Of a stretch of DNA of 64,000 nucleotides, positions 9,213 through 16,662 are shown in pieces. Position 1 is the first letter of the stretch, and every line of letters starts with the position of its first letter. The notes beneath the pieces were generated by a model. It had not been told where the DNA came from. It saw nothing but the letters and a program-made list of their open reading frames with translations, and ran no database searches. This DNA comes from Comamonas sp. SCN 65-56 (GTDB taxonomy: Bacteria > Pseudomonadota > Gammaproteobacteria > Burkholderiales > Burkholderiaceae_C). The stretch covers positions 1 through 64,000 of the forward strand of contig NZ_MEDS01000011.1 in the NCBI RefSeq assembly GCF_001724135.1. The letters are read 5' to 3'. The translations under genes and the position numbers were made by a program.

Positions 9213-11852
9213 ATGTTCCCTTTTTCATCCCCGAGTCCCGCCCCTGAACCCGCCGCTGCAGCACCAGCCGCCGATCAGGCGCCCACGCCGCACCCCCTGG
9301 ATGCCCTCACCGGCGGGGCCTTTTCGGCGGAGACTTCCGGCGAACGCGCCGCCCGCATCCGCGACTGGCTCGCCAGCAACCCCGGCACCGAGCAGCTGCA
9401 GGAGGTGTTCAAGAAGCTCAGCACCAAGGACAAGGGCGCCGCGCGTGCGATCCGCGAGCGCCTGGAAGAACTGCGCCGCGCCAGCGCCCAGGAAGCGAGC
9501 GCGGCCGACTGGGCAGCCAAGGCCGAGGCCTTGCTGGCTTCTGCACGCCTGAACATCGCCGATGCACTGGCCTGGCAGCGCGACGCCGCCAAGGCCGGGG
9601 CGCCCCTGTCGCGCGAGCCGCTGGCGCAACTCAAGACCCGGCTGGCCGACCAGGTCAAGCTCATCGAAGACCTGCAGCACCGCGTGCAGGTGCAGCGCGA
9701 AGCCGCGGTGCTGATGGCGCAGCGCATCGAGGTGCTGTCCACCAAACCCTGGCGTGAAGCCCAGGCCGTGCGCGAGCAGCTCGCCGCGGATGTGGCGCAC
9801 TGGACGAGTCAGGCCGGGCAGATCGTGCAGGACGCGGTGTGGCCCAGCGTGGATCTGCGCTTTCCCCCGCAGCTGGAGCTGGCGCAGACGCAGCTCCTGG
9901 CGGTCTGGGATGCATTCCAGGCGGCGCTGGTGCAAGCCGCTGCCGCCAGCGAGGATGCCCAGGCGCCGCTGCCACCCGTGCCCGTTTGGGCCGATGAGTT
10001 ACGCGTGGCCCGCGGTGAAGCCAGCGTGCCCGCCGCCGTAGCGGCCAAGCCACCCGTCGATCCCGAACGTGTAGCCAAGGCGGTGCAAGCCGTGGGCAAT
10101 GCGCTGACGCGACTGGAGCACGAAACCACCGAAGGCCACGGCAAGGCGAGTGTGGGCGCCGCCACGGCGCTGCGCGCAACGTGGAAAGACCATGGCCGCT
10201 TTGTCGATGCGGCGCTGGAGGGCAGGGTGCATGCGGCACTCGCCGCCGCGGGCGAGCTGCAGGGCTGGCAGCGCTGGAGCGCCGACCAGATACGCGAAGA
10301 CCTGCTGACCAAGGCGCAGGGCTTGCTCAACCGCCCCGAGGGTCAGTCGCTGGGCGGGCGCAAGATGCAAGAGCTGCTGCGCCAGTTGCGCGAGCAGTGG
10401 AAGCAGGCGGACCAAGGCGCGATGGCCAACCATGCGCTGTGGAAGAAGTTTGACGATGCCTGCAACGCAGCGCACAAGGTGGTCGAGGCCTGGCTCGAAA
10501 AGTCCAAGGCCGAGGCGCAGGAGCACAAGGCGCAGCGCCTGACGCTGATCGAGGAAGTCAAGGCGTGGACGCAGGCACAAGCCGCTTCGCAGAACTGGAA
10601 AACGCAGATTCGCAGCCTGCACGAGTTCAGCGAGCGCTGGCGCATGGCCGGGCACATTGGCGAAAAGATGTTTGCCGAGCTGCAGCCGCTGTGGCGCCAG
10701 GCCATGGATGCCGCCAGCGCGCCTTTGGCGGCGGCGCAAAAAGACAACCTCGATGCCCGCAAGAACCTAGTGGATGAAGCGATTGCGCTGGGGGCTGCGC
10801 CTGAATTGCGCGTCGATGCCGTCAAGGCATTGCAGCAGCGCTGGCAGGTGCTGGCGCAAGCCGTTCCGCTGGAACGTCGGCTGGAGCAAAAGCTGTGGGA
10901 TGCGTTTCGCAAACCCATCGACGACGCATTCCAGCGCAAGAGTGCACAGCGCGAGCAGATGGCCGCATCGCTGAACGCGCACGATCGCACCGTGCTGGAG
11001 GCCTCCAAGGCCCTGGAAGCGGCCAACGCGACAGGGGACGCTAGCGCGATTCAGGCCGCCATGCAGGCACTGCAGGCAGCCTTGCGTGCAGAGGCACCGC
11101 CGCAGGCGCCAGTTCAAGATAAAAACCAGGCTAAAGCGCTTGATGGTACTGCGCAAGGAGCTACAAAAACAGAAGTCAATGAGACGTCCGGCGAAAGTGC
11201 TGCCGTGCCAACAGACGCACCGGCACCAGCGCCTGCCGCTCGGCGCGTGGTGGCGGTACGCGGCGACGACCGCCCCGGGGCTGCCAAATCCGCCGCAGCG
11301 CCGGCGCGACCCATGCACCGCAAGGACCAGCGCCCAATGCGCCCTGGCGCTGCGGATCGTTTCGGTGACCGCCCCGAGCGGGCCGAACGTGGACCGCGCC
11401 TGGGTGATGCTGCGTTTCGCGCGCAGCGCGACGCGCTGGAGCAGGCGCAGGGCGCGTTGCGCAAGCTCGCAGCCCAGGCCCACGGCGAGGCTCTGGCGCA
11501 GCTGATGGAGGCCTGGAAGAAACGCGATGCCGCCTTGGTGCCCGCTGCGCGCGAGCTCAGTCGCGCGGTCAACCCGGCAGCCCATGCCGCCTGGGTCAAA
11601 GCCGTGTCTGGCACGGCTCAGGCACCTGCCGGCGATGCATTGCTGCGGCTGGAAATTGCGGCCGACGTGCCGACGCCTGCCGAGCACCACGATGCCCGAC
11701 GTGCGTTGCAGCTGCAGATGCTCACGCGGCGCAACGACCCGTCGCCACAGGAGACCTGGACGCAGGATGCGTGCCGCGTTCTCGCCGCCGCGGCCGATCC
11801 AGGCAGCGAGCGCCGCCTGCAAGGCGCACTCAAGATTCTGTTGCGCAAGTAA
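9213..11852 (+). CDS. DUF349 repeat protein
   Basis: About 879 residues from the ATG at 9213; the frame opens at 9138 but MFPFSSPSP is the more natural start, with a poor Shine-Dalgarno. The protein is almost entirely helical, Ala/Gln/Lys-rich and carries repeated tryptophan-centred units of the DUF349 type (LREQWKQADQGAMANHALWKKFDDACNAAH and similar). Family members are thought to be cytoplasmic coiled-coil proteins of unknown role. Residues about 637-651 (KNQAKALDGTAQGAT) are encoded by an in-frame antisense copy of the 46-bp dispersed repeat, inside a low-complexity linker. A bidirectional terminator follows directly. Confidence 0.85.
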   Translation: MFPFSSPSPAPEPAAAAPAADQAPTPHPLDALTGGAFSAETSGERAARIRDWLASNPGTEQLQEVFKKLSTKDKGAARAIRERLEELRRASAQEASAADWAAKAEALLASARLNIADALAWQRDAAKAGAPLSREPLAQLKTRLADQVKLIEDLQHRVQVQREAAVLMAQRIEVLSTKPWREAQAVREQLAADVAHWTSQAGQIVQDAVWPSVDLRFPPQLELAQTQLLAVWDAFQAALVQAAAASEDAQAPLPPVPVWADELRVARGEASVPAAVAAKPPVDPERVAKAVQAVGNALTRLEHETTEGHGKASVGAATALRATWKDHGRFVDAALEGRVHAALAAAGELQGWQRWSADQIREDLLTKAQGLLNRPEGQSLGGRKMQELLRQLREQWKQADQGAMANHALWKKFDDACNAAHKVVEAWLEKSKAEAQEHKAQRLTLIEEVKAWTQAQAASQNWKTQIRSLHEFSERWRMAGHIGEKMFAELQPLWRQAMDAASAPLAAAQKDNLDARKNLVDEAIALGAAPELRVDAVKALQQRWQVLAQAVPLERRLEQKLWDAFRKPIDDAFQRKSAQREQMAASLNAHDRTVLEASKALEAANATGDASAIQAAMQALQAALRAEAPPQAPVQDKNQAKALDGTAQGATKTEVNETSGESAAVPTDAPAPAPAARRVVAVRGDDRPGAAKSAAAPARPMHRKDQRPMRPGAADRFGDRPERAERGPRLGDAAFRAQRDALEQAQGALRKLAAQAHGEALAQLMEAWKKRDAALVPAARELSRAVNPAAHAAWVKAVSGTAQAPAGDALLRLEIAADVPTPAEHHDARRALQLQMLTRRNDPSPQETWTQDACRVLAAAADPGSERRLQGALKILLRK
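11118..11163 (-). repeat. 46-bp TAGCT hairpin repeat, copy 2 (inside the DUF349 gene)
   Basis: On the minus strand it runs from TAGCT through GCGC (10-13) and GCGC (25-28) to a T-run. It lies antisense and in frame within the DUF349 coding sequence and encodes KNQAKALDGTAQGAT. Its codon phase is identical to that of copies 3 and 4. Confidence 0.7.
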
Positions 11853-11865
11853 GCGCAGCAAAAGC

Positions 11866-11897
11866 AAAGGCCGCTACGCAAATGCGTAGCGGCCTTT
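11866..11897. terminator. bidirectional intrinsic terminator
   Basis: AAAGGCCGCTACGC (11866-11879) and GCGTAGCGGCCTTT (11884-11897) form a perfect 14-bp stem with an AAAT loop. A-rich sequence precedes it and a T-rich run follows. It lies between the DUF349 gene (plus) and the tRNA-Leu gene (minus) and can serve both. Confidence 0.9.
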
Positions 11898-11958
11898 GGT
11901 TCTTTTCACCGTCAGGCTGGTCAATGCGCCCACGCGATTGAAACGTCAGCTACCAACG

Positions 11959-12046
11959 TGGTGCCCGGGGCCGGACTCGAACCGGCACGCCTCGCGGCGG
12001 GGGATTTTGAGGAGTCCCCTGCGTCTACCAATTTCACCACCCGGGC
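11959..12046 (-). tRNA. tRNA-Leu (CAA-type) with 10-nt anticodon loop
   Basis: The minus strand folds as a class II tRNA-Leu: acceptor GCCCGGG/CCCGGGC with A73 and encoded CCA, D arm GGTGAAATTGGTAGACGC, long variable arm CGCC-GCGA-GGCG and T arm GCCGG-TTCGAGT-CCGGC. The anticodon stem is GGGGA/TCCCC, but between these strands lie ten bases, CTCCTCAAAA, instead of the normal seven (CTCAAAA, anticodon CAA). The gene is 88 nt, three longer than expected. Either an in-loop triplet duplication has made a defective or recoding tRNA, or there is a sequence error. Every other structural element is intact. A terminator lies just downstream. Confidence 0.85.
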
Positions 12047-12087
12047 TGGTATCTCGGAAAACGCGGAATTATGGCACAGTAGGGGCC

Positions 12088-12993
12088 ATGAAAACGTATC
12101 CATCGATTGAAAGCACGATAGGAAATACCCCCTTGGTAGCGTTGCAGCGCCTGGGCGCTGCCGGGCACGCCGAGCGGCAAACCGTGGTCCTTGCCAAGCT
12201 GGAAGGCAACAACCCGGCCGGCTCCGTCAAGGACAGGGCGGCCTTGGCCATGATTCAGGGCGCCGAGCAGCGCGGTGAAATCCAACCAGGCGACGCACTG
12301 ATTGAAGCCACTTCCGGCAATACCGGTATCGCCCTCGCGATGGTTGCGGCGGTCAAGGGTTATCGCATGGTGCTGGTCATGCCTGAAGATCTGTCCGTTG
12401 AGCGTGCCCAGACCATGAAAGCCTACGGCGCCGAACTGGTGCTCACGCCCAAGAGCGGTGGCATGGAGTACGCCCGCGACCTCGCGCTGCAGATGGCGGC
12501 ACAAGGCAAGGGCAGGGTGTTGGACCAATTCGCGAACGAGGACAACCCGCGCGCGCATTTCACGACCACGGGCCCTGAAATCTGGGAACAGACCGGCGGT
12601 CGCATCACCCATTTCGTCAGCGCGATGGGGACTACGGGCACGATCACGGGCGTGGCGTGCTACCTGCGCAAGAAAAATCCCAAAGTACGCATCATCGGCG
12701 CCCAGCCAACCGAAGGCTCGCGCATCCCGGGCATTCGCAAATGGCCCGAAGCCTATCTGCCCAAGATCTACCAGCCGGAGCTGGTCGACGAGCTGGTCTC
12801 TGTCTCGCAGGGCGATGCAGAAGACATGGCACGCCGACTCGCGGCCGAAGAGGGCATTTTCGGCGGGATTTCATCGGCCGGAGCCTGCTGGGCAGCGCAA
12901 CAGATCGCACAGCGCGAGCACAACGCAACCATCGTGTTCGTCGTCTGCGATCGCGGCGACCGCTATCTCTCCACCGGGGTTTTTCCCGCCTGA
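12088..12993 (+). CDS. cysM: cysteine synthase B (O-acetylserine sulfhydrylase B)
   Basis: This PLP enzyme condenses O-acetylserine with sulfide or thiosulfate to give cysteine or S-sulfocysteine. From ATG 12088 it has 301 residues, the CysM size. The PLP lysine is Lys48 in NNPAGSVKDR, and TSGNTG (75-80) binds the substrate. RIPGIRKWPEAYLPKIY is characteristic of CysM rather than CysK. The frame is open across the tRNA upstream, but only this ATG gives the conserved start MKTYPSIESTIGNTPLV. The Nudix and TusA genes follow in the same direction at short spacing, so a small sulfur-related operon is plausible. Confidence 0.95.
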   Translation: MKTYPSIESTIGNTPLVALQRLGAAGHAERQTVVLAKLEGNNPAGSVKDRAALAMIQGAEQRGEIQPGDALIEATSGNTGIALAMVAAVKGYRMVLVMPEDLSVERAQTMKAYGAELVLTPKSGGMEYARDLALQMAAQGKGRVLDQFANEDNPRAHFTTTGPEIWEQTGGRITHFVSAMGTTGTITGVACYLRKKNPKVRIIGAQPTEGSRIPGIRKWPEAYLPKIYQPELVDELVSVSQGDAEDMARRLAAEEGIFGGISSAGACWAAQQIAQREHNATIVFVVCDRGDRYLSTGVFPA

Positions 12994-12996
12994 ACG

Positions 12997-13572
12997 ATGC
13001 TGCAGCACTACGAAATGCGGTTTTGTCCTCACTGCGCATCCGAGCTTTTGCCTATCGCACAAATGGAAGATGGCGGAGAGAAGGTGCGTTTGCGCTGTGC
13101 CGCCTGCGGCTGGACGCACTGGAACAACCCGGTTCCCGTGCTTGCAGCCATCGTCGAGATGGACGGCAAGGTGCTGCTCGCCCGCAACGCTGCGTGGCCG
13201 CCCAAGATGTTTGCTCTCATCACGGGCTTCATGGAAGCTGGCGAAAGCCCTCAGGAAGGTGTCGCTCGCGAGGTGAAGGAGGAAACCGATCTGGACGCCC
13301 ATGCGATCACGCTGGTGGGAGCCTACGAGTTTCTGCGCATGAACCAGGTGATCATTGCCTACCACGTAAAGGCGACTGGCACGGTGCAGTTGTCGCCGGA
13401 ACTGCTGGATTACCGGTGGATGGAGCTCAAGGATCTCAAGTGCTGGCCGGCAGGCACAGGCTATGCGCTGGCAGATTGGCTGCGCACGCGTGGTCACGAA
13501 CCCGTATTCTTTACACCTGAAGAGAACGCCGAACGCCGGCGCGGACTGGATCAACCCAAGGAGGGAACATGA
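12997..13572 (+). CDS. Nudix hydrolase with zinc ribbon
   Basis: 191 residues. Cys10, Cys13, Cys34 and Cys37 form an N-terminal zinc ribbon like that of NudC. The Nudix box runs from Gly77 (GFMEAGESPQEGVAREVKEETD), with Glu83, Arg91, Glu92, Glu95 and Glu96 in the metal-binding positions; the final consensus glycine is Asp98. Nudix enzymes hydrolyse nucleoside diphosphates linked to another group; the substrate here is unknown. An internal ATG at 13015 (MRFCPHC) could be the real start. The gene starts 3 bp after cysM and its end overlaps the tusA start by 4 bp, implying translational coupling. Confidence 0.88.
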   Translation: MLQHYEMRFCPHCASELLPIAQMEDGGEKVRLRCAACGWTHWNNPVPVLAAIVEMDGKVLLARNAAWPPKMFALITGFMEAGESPQEGVAREVKEETDLDAHAITLVGAYEFLRMNQVIIAYHVKATGTVQLSPELLDYRWMELKDLKCWPAGTGYALADWLRTRGHEPVFFTPEENAERRRGLDQPKEGT

Positions 13573-13796
13573 ATATCGACAACGAACTGGATGCGCGCGG
13601 ACTCAACTGCCCGCTGCCTATCCTCAAGGCCAAGAAGGTGCTGACCAAGATGCTCAGCGGCCAACTTCTCAAGGTCATTGCGACCGACCCCGGTTCGACG
13701 CGTGACTTCCAGGCGTTCGCCAAGCAAACCGGCAACGAATTGGTCGAGCAGCAAACCCAAGGCGATGAATTCATCCACATCTTGCGACGACGCTGA
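13569..13796 (+). CDS. tusA: TusA-family sulfur carrier protein
   Basis: 75 residues, the normal TusA/SirA size, with the active-site Cys14 in LDARGLNCPLPILKAKK. This cysteine carries a persulfide that feeds sulfur to tRNA thiolation or other sulfur-transfer routes. A strong Shine-Dalgarno (AAGGAGG) lies 6 nt before the ATG. The gene ends the cysM-nudix-tusA group. Its stop codon is only about 30 bp from the dif/attL site where the prophage begins. Several paralogous TusA-like proteins exist in proteobacteria, so the exact pathway is uncertain. Confidence 0.87.
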   Translation: MNIDNELDARGLNCPLPILKAKKVLTKMLSGQLLKVIATDPGSTRDFQAFAKQTGNELVEQQTQGDEFIHILRRR

Positions 13797-13828
13797 TGCC
13801 CGAAGCGCTGACAAGGCGATATGGTTTA

Positions 13829-13856
13829 AATTGATACAATGTATATTATGTTTAAT
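13829..13856 (+). other. dif: attL: chromosomal dif / prophage junction
   Basis: AATTGATACAA (XerC arm, 13829-13839), centre TGTATA (13840-13845) and TTATGTTTAAT (XerD arm, 13846-13856) fit the 28-bp proteobacterial dif layout. The XerD arm differs from the consensus TTATGTTAAAT at one position because the right half comes from the phage. This hybrid site probably now serves as the working dif of the chromosome. Confidence 0.82.
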
Positions 13857-13968
13857 TGCCACCCGAGCTAGAGCCAGCAACGGAAGGAAGAAACGGCACA
13901 GACAGCTTAGGGACATTCCCCGATTGACAAGGCACGTCCTTTGTGCATTGTAAAAAATTGGAGGGAAA

Positions 13969-14406
13969 ATGTTCCGAACACCGCGCAATCTTCCATCGCT
14001 GGCGGACATGCTGGACGACATCAAGACGGATCGGCGGACGATCGCAAAGCACCTGGGCATCACTTCGCGGACGCTCGCCAGGTACGAAGAGAAGCAGCAC
14101 GCACCGCGCCCGATCATGCTTGCGCTTTTCTGGGAAACGCAATGGGGACGCGAAACAGCCGACGCGGAAGCACAGACATGGAGCCAGATCAACGCGCTAC
14201 GCGCCGAGCTGGCAGACGAAGAGAACGCGATTTTGAGAACTCAGCTTCTCAGCGCTGAAAGGCTGATACCGACGAACGCGCCGTTTTTCCTGCTTGGAAA
14301 ACGCCCCGAAAAATCACGCGCGGTTCAACGGTCCACGTATTCGGCTTCAAAGCGTTTCCGGGCAGCCGCGTACGCGTTCGCACACGCCACGGTTGCATCA
14401 CGTTGA
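13969..14406 (+). CDS. DUF3653-type phage DNA-binding protein
   Basis: 145 residues with MFRTPRNLPSLADMLDDI at the start and a helix-turn-helix at about residues 20-40 (RTIAKHLGITSRTLARYEEK). Proteins with this opening occur at the edges of filamentous prophages in beta- and gammaproteobacteria, and a regulatory role is likely. GGAGGG lies just upstream of the ATG, and a TTGACA box at 13924-13929 may be its -35. It is encoded on the plus strand, opposite to the structural genes, and its last 82 bp overlap antisense with the neighbouring membrane-protein gene. The tail beyond residue about 105 is therefore less certain to be conserved. Confidence 0.72.
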   Translation: MFRTPRNLPSLADMLDDIKTDRRTIAKHLGITSRTLARYEEKQHAPRPIMLALFWETQWGRETADAEAQTWSQINALRAELADEENAILRTQLLSAERLIPTNAPFFLLGKRPEKSRAVQRSTYSASKRFRAAAYAFAHATVASR

Positions 14407-14720
14407 CAGTCTGGCGACGGCGTGAAGTAGCGCATCCAAGCCTGCTCCTTGCGTTGTTTGCGCTCGCGCTCAGCTTGCAACGCCGCCGCTTGCGCGTCGC
14501 TTCGCTGCTGCGCCTGCTGCGCAGCACGCTCGCGAGCTTGAGCCGCCCTTCGGTCCGCGTCGCGCGCCTCAGATAGCACCTGCTGCGCAGCGCGCTCAAT
14601 GCGCCACTGCATCACGGCCTCATAGGTGTAGACGGCAGCAAGGCCACCGATGTAGACGCCAAGCGCTACCCCGAAAACGAGGACGAAAAAAGAGCCCTCT
14701 TCCTCTTTGCGCTGAAACAT
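14325..14720 (-). CDS. phage membrane protein with coiled coil
   Basis: 131 residues: a short acidic N-terminus, one membrane helix (about residues 11-33, FFVLVFGVALGVYIGGLAAVY), a long Ala/Arg/Gln coiled coil (about 40-95), then a C-terminal motif WMRYFTPSPDCQRDATVACANAYAAARKRFEAEY. The paired cysteines in the last motif suggest a small disulfide or metal knot. A very good Shine-Dalgarno (AAAAGGAGGGG) precedes the ATG. Its position after Zot suggests an accessory envelope or superinfection role, but I do not recognise a named family. Confidence 0.72.
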   Translation of the reverse strand: MFQRKEEEGSFFVLVFGVALGVYIGGLAAVYTYEAVMQWRIERAAQQVLSEARDADRRAAQARERAAQQAQQRSDAQAAALQAERERKQRKEQAWMRYFTPSPDCQRDATVACANAYAAARKRFEAEYVDR

Positions 14721-14970
14721 AGCCCCTCCTTTTGCGAGAGTCTATCCGCGCCTGTTGCACACGGCGGGGTTCGCGTACCGCACCGCGTCCAAATCGTCAA
14801 GGGCAAGGGCTTCGCCGACGTACTCACCCGTTCGGCCTTCACTTCGTTTCGGTCCGCTGCGGCTTCCGTGCGTCCCCTTGACTATTTTTCCCCGGTGCTG
14901 TGCATCGCTCCTTGCGGAGAAGGCCCCACCGCGACCGCGGCGAGTCCTTCCCCTACAGGAGAAAAGCGCG
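14721..14970. other. phage intergenic region, candidate replication/packaging origin
   Basis: This 250-bp gap separates divergent phage genes. It is GC-rich with several short hairpins and a CTTCACTTCGTTTCGGTC block that resembles CTTCGCTTCGCTTCGGTC at about 21361-21378. Filamentous phages keep their plus/minus origins and packaging hairpin in such a gap. A minus-strand open frame (14742-14984) crosses it but lacks a ribosome site and looks like translated non-coding sequence. Confidence 0.35.
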
Positions 14971-15222
14971 ATGATCGCCAGCAACTACCGCAAGCACGCA
15001 GATGCCCTCATCAGGCAAATGGAACTCGACTTGTCGGGTATCGTGACAGAGCGCGTAGAGCAGCGCGCGGCAGCATGGGCTTGGCTGATGCACAACGGCA
15101 CGCCGCAGCCGCTGGAAAAGCCCGCCGTGCCTCAATGGTTCAAGGCTATCAAGGCTGCTGCGCGACGACTGGCGAAGGCCATCAAAGACGCGTGCATGTT
15201 CCTTGCAGAGCGTGTTCAGTAA
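14971..15222 (+). CDS. small phage protein, unknown function
   Basis: 83 residues from ATG 14971 (MIASNYRKHADALIRQMELD), chosen because AGGAGA lies upstream; the frame is open further left but has no start signal there. The protein is helical and amphipathic with a basic C-terminal half (WFKAIKAAARRLAKAIKDACMFLAERVQ) that looks membrane- or nucleic-acid-binding. It is transcribed opposite to zot, with its stop one base from the end of zot. I do not recognise the family. The position suggests an accessory gene expressed from the prophage state. Confidence 0.65.
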   Translation: MIASNYRKHADALIRQMELDLSGIVTERVEQRAAAWAWLMHNGTPQPLEKPAVPQWFKAIKAAARRLAKAIKDACMFLAERVQ

Positions 15223-16365
15223 TCACCTGCGCGAATGCGCGTTTCGCAGAGGCACCGAATCCCACCACGTTTTGACTTGTTCCGGTTGTGTCGCCGGTGC
15301 TGGCAGAGGCACGACAACGGGCGGTTGCTGCAGTTGCGCGACTTCGCGCCCCGGTTCACGCTCGCGCGCCGTGCGAAATGCGGACGGTTCGGAGCGTTGT
15401 TCCTGCTGCTGCCAGTCAATGAAAAAGCCCTTGTCGACTATCTGCAGGCAGACCGCGCCGGAGACCTGCAGCAATGTCGCCTGCTGGCTATAGCACTTGC
15501 AGGTCTTGCCCATCTTGATGCACGCCGCCGGATATGGCGCAACCGCCGGTTTTGTCACTTCGTCATAGGCTGGCGCCGTATGAGGGAAATCAGGCAAGCG
15601 AGGTTTGCGAAGCTCCAAGTAATCGTTCAATGACAGCTTGACCACATCCGCCCGCGCATCGGTGCTGATCGGTCCAGCTTTTGCGACCACTTCTGTCGCC
15701 GCCTCAGGTGCATGCTTCGTCACATTGGATTTGACGCTTACCACTGCGCCCCAAATGAGCGCAGGGACTACCACGGCAGAAGCCAGCACAAACCAGAAAG
15801 CACGCGGAATCTTTTTCTTGCCAGTGTGAATGCTGGCAGACCTGTACCACTTAAAAACGTCCTTGGGGAATGGACGCATGGACACCTCACCGCGCGCACC
15901 TGCCCCGGGTTCTTCGCACCTGAGATCAGGCGCACCGAACTTGATCACACTCACAACGTCAGCGCCGAATGTGCGTTTCAGGTGGCGATGCCAGCTTGGT
16001 TTGTCGATCAAGCGCCGTATGAAAACGTCCAGAAGCGACGGATGCGGACAGATCATCCAGAAGTCAAAGCCACGTTTGCGGCGAAACTGCGCAACAGCAT
16101 TCACGTAGTCGGGGACTTCTGCGCCAGATCGCCGGAGCGGGAATTCGTTCTGGCATTCGTCCATGATGCAGATGGACCCATCGGGCAAATCTTGCCAGAG
16201 CTTAGGATCGAATGGTTTCCAACCGAAATCTTGCGCGGTTTCCTCGTTCAACTCGAAACCGTGGTAGTAGACCGGACGGTTTTCTTTTAGCTGCTGCTCG
16301 CGAACATCTTTGAGCGTCAGGAGTGTTTTACCTGCGCCATTAGCGCCCGTTGTCAGGTAGATCAT
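15223..16365 (-). CDS. zot: Zot-family phage assembly ATPase (pI)
   Basis: 380 residues. The Walker A motif GANGAGKT is at residues 7-14 and Walker B ICIMDE at 65-70. One membrane helix (about 188-210) separates the cytoplasmic ATPase from a periplasmic tail with two cysteines near CIKMGKTCKCYS. This is the gpI/Zot protein that drives extrusion of the filament through the inner membrane. The ATG overlaps the end of the DUF2523 gene. Zot was named for toxin activity in CTX-phi, but no toxin role is implied here. Confidence 0.95.
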   Translation of the reverse strand: MIYLTTGANGAGKTLLTLKDVREQQLKENRPVYYHGFELNEETAQDFGWKPFDPKLWQDLPDGSICIMDECQNEFPLRRSGAEVPDYVNAVAQFRRKRGFDFWMICPHPSLLDVFIRRLIDKPSWHRHLKRTFGADVVSVIKFGAPDLRCEEPGAGARGEVSMRPFPKDVFKWYRSASIHTGKKKIPRAFWFVLASAVVVPALIWGAVVSVKSNVTKHAPEAATEVVAKAGPISTDARADVVKLSLNDYLELRKPRLPDFPHTAPAYDEVTKPAVAPYPAACIKMGKTCKCYSQQATLLQVSGAVCLQIVDKGFFIDWQQQEQRSEPSAFRTAREREPGREVAQLQQPPVVVPLPAPATQPEQVKTWWDSVPLRNAHSRR

Positions 16366-16661
16366 TTAAGCACCCACCGCTTGAATGTATCGCCGCTGAT
16401 GCCGTTAATCAGCATCCGTGCCGATATTGCACTGGTGACAATGCTAATGCAAACTCCAACTTTCATATACGCGATCAAACTAAACATTTCAGCAGGCAGA
16501 CCAGAAAACGCCGTAATGGCCTGCGCTGTCATCCAGTCAAGCGACGTTGATAAACCCGTAAAGGTCACCACAGAAATACCAAGAGCAATAAGCACCCGCC
16601 CAACGAGGGTACCAACAAGGGATATGAGAGCGCCGCCGATTGCAGCAATGAATACAGGCAT
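16362..16661 (-). CDS. DUF2523-family minor coat protein (pVI-like)
   Basis: 99 residues, highly hydrophobic, with about three membrane helices (residues 2-33, 44-65 and 66-88). DUF2523 proteins sit between the adsorption protein and Zot in most small filamentous phages and are thought to fill the pVI role, capping the virion end together with pIII. The start lies 1 bp after the adsorption gene and the stop overlaps the zot start, so the three are translationally coupled. Confidence 0.88.
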   Translation of the reverse strand: MPVFIAAIGGALISLVGTLVGRVLIALGISVVTFTGLSTSLDWMTAQAITAFSGLPAEMFSLIAYMKVGVCISIVTSAISARMLINGISGDTFKRWVLK

Positions 16662-16662
16662 A

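Noticed and set aside
14742..14984. 80-codon minus-strand frame in the phage intergenic region
   Set aside because: No ribosome site; it overlaps the ribosome site and start of the supported plus-strand gene at 14971 and its composition looks like translated structured DNA.
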